Shown: positions 60,158 to 64,000 of the stretch, one piece after another
Layout: each line of letters opens with the position of its first letter
How positions within the stretch are numbered: position 1 is the first letter of the stretch
Assembly (NCBI GenBank): GCA_944389475.1
Contig: CALXMM010000010.1
Location: 1-64,000, forward strand
From: an uncultured Clostridia bacterium
GTDB taxonomy: Bacteria > Bacillota > Clostridia > TANB77 > CAG-508
Direction: 5' to 3'
Length of the DNA: 64,000 bases
The notes under the pieces: generated by a model
Seen by the model: the letters and a program-made list of their open reading frames with translations, nothing else
Databases searched by the model: none
Told to the model about the DNA's origin: nothing
Translations under genes and position numbers: made by a program

Positions 60158-62158
60158 ATGAAAAAGTATTCAAGTAAAATTAAAAAATATGTAATAATGG
60201 TAATAATTGTTTATTTTATGATTATGCTTATAGCAACAGTAATAAGTATTACAGATTCTAAAAAAATCCAATTAATGAATAAGTTGGATTTCGATATTTC
60301 ATTAAATGAAGATGGAAGTATGAATGTTACAGAAACCTGGGATATTTATGTAAAAAATACTGGAACACTATTTAAAGATTTTTATGAAACAGATAGATAT
60401 CCTATAACAGATGTTACTGTAAAAAATCTAGATACAAATACGGATTTTGCTAATGTTGGTGAAGTGATTTATGATGTTCCAAATGGAATGTATTATGCAG
60501 AGAGTATTGATGATTATGGCACCGATGAAATAGCATTTGGTACGGGAATGGAACAATCTTCTGGCAATCAAAGATATCAAATATCATATAAAATTTCTAA
60601 TGTTATAAATACATATGTGGATTGCCAAGAGTTTTATTGGAAATTTTTAGATGAATCAAATAATGTACCTTGTAAAGAGATTACTGGAAAAATCAAGTTA
60701 CCTGACGGTATAAAAAATCCTGAAAATTTAAAAGCTTGGGGACACGGAAATCTAAAAGGTGAAATTAATATACCTAGTAGTAATGAAGTTGACTTTAAAG
60801 TAGAAAATTTAAATGCAGAAAATATGTTGGAAATTAGAATAATGACAACAGATAAGATATTTAATACATCAGAACTTTCAGATGAATTTTATGATTCCGA
60901 TAGTATTTTAGTAGAAGAGAAAAAATGGGCTAATCAAACAAATAGAAAAATTATATTGCTAAGAATTTTTGTAATACTTTTATTATTAATATATGTTTTA
61001 CTTATAATTTATTTTATAAGTAAAATTTATAGATTTTTAAAAGCATTATGTAAAAATGATACTAAAATTTCTAATGAAAAAATAAAATATTTTAGAGATA
61101 TTCCAAGAGAAAAGTCTGCAACACCTGGAGAAGCAGAATATTTGTATTTCTTCAAAAAAAATATAGAAATAGATGATGTTAATCAATCTAATCTTTTGGC
61201 TTCATATATATTGGATTTATGCCAAAAAAGGTATATTTCAATCGAGAAGAAAAAAGAAAATTTATATATTTCTATTATAAAAAATAGTGATGGATTAAAA
61301 AGCGATGAAAAAGAGATATATCAATTGTTAGAACAAGCAATGGACTTAAATAATAAAAAAACAATAGAAGTAAAAAAATTAAAGGAATTTGCTAAAAGTG
61401 ATGATTTTAACGAACATATTAAAAAAATGAAATCAAATATAAAACAAAATTTATATAATGAAAAATTACTAGATAAAGAAAAAGATAAGGTATACAAAGA
61501 ATCTAAAAGTAATTTGCCAATAATTTTTGCAGGTATACTTATTGCTCTTATAGTTTATTTTGCTATTGGCTTAATACCAAGATTTTATATTGGATATGTA
61601 AATATGTGGGGATTGGATATATGCGGAAGATTTTTAGATTCCATAATATTATTGGCTCCATTAGCTATATTATTAATATTATTTTATATAGTTTCAAAAA
61701 TATCTAATAAAAATATTTATAAGCTTACACAAAAGGGAGAAGATGAGAGAGTTGAATGGAAAGGACTTGCAAAATATTTAAAAGATTACTCACTAATACA
61801 GGAAAAGGGAGTTTTTGATGTAGTACTTTGGGAGAAATATTTGGTATTTGCTACAGCTTTTGGAATTTCTAAAAAAGTTATAGAACAATTACATACTAAA
61901 TATCCAGATGTATTTACAGAAGAATATTGGAATGAACAGAAAGAAACACAAGAAATTTTAAACATGGCATGTAATCCAACTTATATTAATACAAATTGTG
62001 ATTTTGATAGTTTTACAAGTGATATACAATCTTCATATAGAACTATGATTTCAACAATTACAGCAGAGTATGCTTCCACAAGTGGTGGAGGATCTGGCGG
62101 AGGATTCTCTTCTGGTGGAGGCGGCGGTGGCGGCGGCGCCGGAATGGGCGGAAGATAA
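60158..62158 (+). CDS. DUF2207 membrane protein with Gly-rich tail, copy 2
   Basis: A 666-aa paralogue of the 56841 gene with the same order of segments: anchor (about 10-30), LDFDISLNEDGSMNVTETWD, FYWKFLDESNNVPCKEI, a helix near 280, REKSATPGEAEYLYFF, two helices, and the tail GGFSSGGG to GAGMGGR. Identity is very high in the first outer segment and in the tail and lower between. The ATG at 60158 is preferred over the one two codons upstream because AAGG then has 6 nt of spacing. Likely a tandem duplication interrupted by, or including, the M23 gene. Confidence 0.85.
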   Translation: MKKYSSKIKKYVIMVIIVYFMIMLIATVISITDSKKIQLMNKLDFDISLNEDGSMNVTETWDIYVKNTGTLFKDFYETDRYPITDVTVKNLDTNTDFANVGEVIYDVPNGMYYAESIDDYGTDEIAFGTGMEQSSGNQRYQISYKISNVINTYVDCQEFYWKFLDESNNVPCKEITGKIKLPDGIKNPENLKAWGHGNLKGEINIPSSNEVDFKVENLNAENMLEIRIMTTDKIFNTSELSDEFYDSDSILVEEKKWANQTNRKIILLRIFVILLLLIYVLLIIYFISKIYRFLKALCKNDTKISNEKIKYFRDIPREKSATPGEAEYLYFFKKNIEIDDVNQSNLLASYILDLCQKRYISIEKKKENLYISIIKNSDGLKSDEKEIYQLLEQAMDLNNKKTIEVKKLKEFAKSDDFNEHIKKMKSNIKQNLYNEKLLDKEKDKVYKESKSNLPIIFAGILIALIVYFAIGLIPRFYIGYVNMWGLDICGRFLDSIILLAPLAILLILFYIVSKISNKNIYKLTQKGEDERVEWKGLAKYLKDYSLIQEKGVFDVVLWEKYLVFATAFGISKKVIEQLHTKYPDVFTEEYWNEQKETQEILNMACNPTYINTNCDFDSFTSDIQSSYRTMISTITAEYASTSGGGSGGGFSSGGGGGGGGAGMGGR

Positions 62159-62198
62159 AAAACCAAAACTTACTATAAAAATATTACAAATATTTCTA

Positions 62199-62227
62199 TT
62201 GACTTTAAAAACTCAATAATATATCAT
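62199..62227 (+). promoter_or_regulatory. Sigma-A promoter of adhE
   Basis: TTGACT at 62199-62204, 17-nt spacer, TATCAT at 62222-62227, 32 nt before the ATG. No clear Rex palindrome was found around it. Confidence 0.65.
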
Positions 62228-62259
62228 TAAAATGTATTTATATATAAGGAGGCTTATTT

Positions 62260-64000
62260 ATGGCTGAAACAAAAGATTTAACTAAAGTAAAAGAAATGAT
62301 AGATGGCTTAGTAGCTAGAGCCAAAGTTGCTTCAAAAGAATATATGAAGCTAAACCAAGAGCAAGTAGATAAAATTGTAAAAGCAATGTCTATGGCAGGT
62401 TTGGAACATCATATGGAGCTTGCAAAACTTGCAGTCGAAGAAACAAAAAGAGGAATTTATGAAGACAAAATCATAAAAAATATGTTTGCAACAGACTACA
62501 TATATAATAATATAAAAAATGAAAAAACAGTTGGAATTATTGAGGAAAATGAGGAAGATGATTATATAAAAATAGCAGAGCCAATTGGAATTATTGCAGG
62601 AGTAACACCTGTTACAAACCCAACATCAACAGTAATGTTTAAATCAATTATATCTGCAAAAACAAGAAATGTAATTATATTCGGATTTCATCCATCAGCA
62701 CAACAATGTAGTAAAAGAGCTGCAGAAATATTAAGAGATGCTGCAGTAAAAGCTGGTGCTCCAAAGGATTGTATTTTGTGGATAGAAGAACCATCTTTAG
62801 ATGCTACACATATGCTTATGACACATCCAGATGTGGATTTGATTTTAGCAACAGGTGGAACAGGAATGGTTAAGGCTGCATATTCTTCTGGAAAGCCTGC
62901 TTTAGGTGTAGGACCAGGAAATGTACCTTGTTATATAGAAAAATCAGCTAAATTAAAAACATCTGTAAATGACTTGGTATTGTCTAAATCATTTGATAAT
63001 GGAATGATTTGTGCTTCAGAACAATCTGTAATAGTTGATAAAGATATTTACCAGGAATTTGAAAGACTAATGAAAAATGCTGGATGCTATTTTGTATCAC
63101 CAGAAGAAAAGGAAAAACTAAAAGAAGTAATGTTCAATAAAGACAAAGGTTATGCATTACAATCTAAAATACCGGGACAAAGTCCATTTGATATTGCAAA
63201 ACAAGCTGGATTTAACGTTCCTGAGGATACAAAGGTATTAGTAGTATATGAAGAAGGCGTTGGACCAGATTATCCATTTTCTAAAGAAAAATTAAGTCCT
63301 GTTCTTGCATATTATATCGTAAAAGATAGTAGTGAAGGAATAGAAAAAGCAGAGCAATTACTAGAAAATGGTGGACTTGGACATTCAGCTGTTATACATT
63401 CTGAAAATAAAGATATAATAAAAGAATATGGAAAAAGAGTTAAAGCTAGTAGAATCATTGTAAATCAACCATCTTCACAAGGAGGTATAGGTGATATATA
63501 TAATTCATTTACACCATCACTTACACTTGGTTGCGGAACATTTGGAGGAAATTCTACAACGGATAATGTATCTGCTAAGAATTTGATTAATGTAAAAAAG
63601 ATGGGAAGAAGGAGAGTTAATATGCAATGGTTTAAAGTTCCAAAGAAAATATATTTTGAGTCTGGAGCAATAAAATATCTAGAAGATATGAGAAACATTT
63701 CTAGAGCTTTTATAGTAACAGATGAATCCATGGTTAAATTAGGTTATGTTGATAAGGTGTTGTATCACCTAAGAAAGAGACAGGATTATGTACATTCAGA
63801 AATATTTTATGATGTAGAGCCAGATCCATCATTTGATACAGTAAAAAAAGGTGTAGAAGCAATGAGAAAATTTGAACCTGATGTAATTATTGCGCTAGGT
63901 GGAGGTTCTGCAATGGATGCTGCAAAAGGTATGTGGCTATTATATGAAGTTCCAGATGTAGATTTAGATGGACTAAAATTAAAATTCTTAGATATAAGAA
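62260..64000 (+). CDS. adhE: Bifunctional acetaldehyde-CoA/alcohol dehydrogenase AdhE, cut by window end
   Basis: AdhE reduces acetyl-CoA to ethanol in fermentation. About 580 residues are visible without a stop; the family is about 870 aa, so the rest lies beyond the window. The aldehyde dehydrogenase half shows EPIGIIAGVTPVTNPTST, ATGGTGMVKAAYSSGKPA and the catalytic Cys in NGMICASEQ. The iron-type alcohol dehydrogenase half begins near residue 460 (FKVPKKIYFESGAIKYL) and includes IALGGGSAMDAAK. AAGGAGG precedes the ATG. Confidence 0.95.
   Translation, partial: MAETKDLTKVKEMIDGLVARAKVASKEYMKLNQEQVDKIVKAMSMAGLEHHMELAKLAVEETKRGIYEDKIIKNMFATDYIYNNIKNEKTVGIIEENEEDDYIKIAEPIGIIAGVTPVTNPTSTVMFKSIISAKTRNVIIFGFHPSAQQCSKRAAEILRDAAVKAGAPKDCILWIEEPSLDATHMLMTHPDVDLILATGGTGMVKAAYSSGKPALGVGPGNVPCYIEKSAKLKTSVNDLVLSKSFDNGMICASEQSVIVDKDIYQEFERLMKNAGCYFVSPEEKEKLKEVMFNKDKGYALQSKIPGQSPFDIAKQAGFNVPEDTKVLVVYEEGVGPDYPFSKEKLSPVLAYYIVKDSSEGIEKAEQLLENGGLGHSAVIHSENKDIIKEYGKRVKASRIIVNQPSSQGGIGDIYNSFTPSLTLGCGTFGGNSTTDNVSAKNLINVKKMGRRRVNMQWFKVPKKIYFESGAIKYLEDMRNISRAFIVTDESMVKLGYVDKVLYHLRKRQDYVHSEIFYDVEPDPSFDTVKKGVEAMRKFEPDVIIALGGGSAMDAAKGMWLLYEVPDVDLDGLKLKFLDIR

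Noticed and set aside
61981..62166. Proline-rich minus-strand frame
   Set aside because: It is the antisense shadow of the glycine-rich DUF2207 tail.
62160..62259. Rex repressor site before adhE
   Set aside because: No TTGTTA/TAACAA palindrome is visible around the promoter.
1..64000. CRISPR arrays, tRNA and rRNA genes
   Set aside because: No regularly spaced direct repeats, tRNA cloverleaf landmarks or conserved rRNA segments were seen in reading the window.

Overview
The window reads as chromosomal DNA from a low-GC, Gram-positive, endospore-forming anaerobe of the class Clostridia. The evidence is AT-rich coding DNA, strong AGGAGG-type ribosome binding sites, SepF/DivIVA division genes, sporulation genes (yqfC, yqfD, pdaA-like, spoIVB, spoVG, an alpha/beta-type SASP) and an AdhE-type fermentative alcohol dehydrogenase. 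The genus cannot be named from sequence alone. Sixty-four protein genes are called. No tRNA, rRNA, CRISPR array or intact insertion sequence was seen.

Layout. 1-1.4 kb: a compositionally foreign C39-like peptidase gene and two tiny cysteine-rich membrane protein genes on the minus strand. 1.5-8.4 kb: mutL, miaA, an HlyD-like membrane protein, sepF, divIVA, rsmD and a coiled-coil protein. 8.4-19.4 kb: ftsK/spoIIIE, a protein of unknown function, a beta-CASP nuclease, a GH15 glucoamylase-like enzyme, radA, disA and a membrane-anchored cyclophilin. 19.6-28.3 kb: cysteine desulfurase, SPFH/NfeD pair, GH18 hydrolase, an unknown gene, an internally deleted RhuM gene flanked by short repeats, greA, a 54-aa membrane protein, an RlmI-like methyltransferase and an RluA-type pseudouridine synthase. 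28.5-31.5 kb: an agr-type peptide quorum-sensing locus (agrB-agrD facing agrC-agrA). 31.6-41.2 kb: sporulation and core genes (pdaA-like, yqfC, yqfD, unknown, ybeY, dgkA, DUF3048, era, yqzL, recO, hpf, SASP, HAD phosphatase).

41.3-53.3 kb is the most unusual part: a 12-gene, same-strand Tad-like (type IV pilus/type II secretion-like) assembly locus. It holds a CpaB-like SAF protein, two MinD/CpaE-like proteins with damaged Walker A motifs, a CpaF/TadA-type ATPase, one large protein that appears to fuse the two Tad platform proteins, five small pilin-like proteins (three clearly sharing a MENA N-terminus and fold pattern, one sharing the pattern without that N-terminus, and one more diverged), and two further single-pass proteins. 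No prepilin peptidase gene lies in the cluster and the MENA proteins have no visible prepilin leader. This is the best candidate for an undescribed system.

53.4-64 kb: spoIVB, murC (minus), spoVG behind a recognisable sigma-H promoter, two paralogous DUF2207 proteins with glycine-rich tails flanking an M23 peptidase, and the first two thirds of adhE, cut by the window end.

Promoter, terminator and start-site calls are made by eye. Where the longest ORF and the ribosome binding site disagree, the start supported by the ribosome binding site is given.
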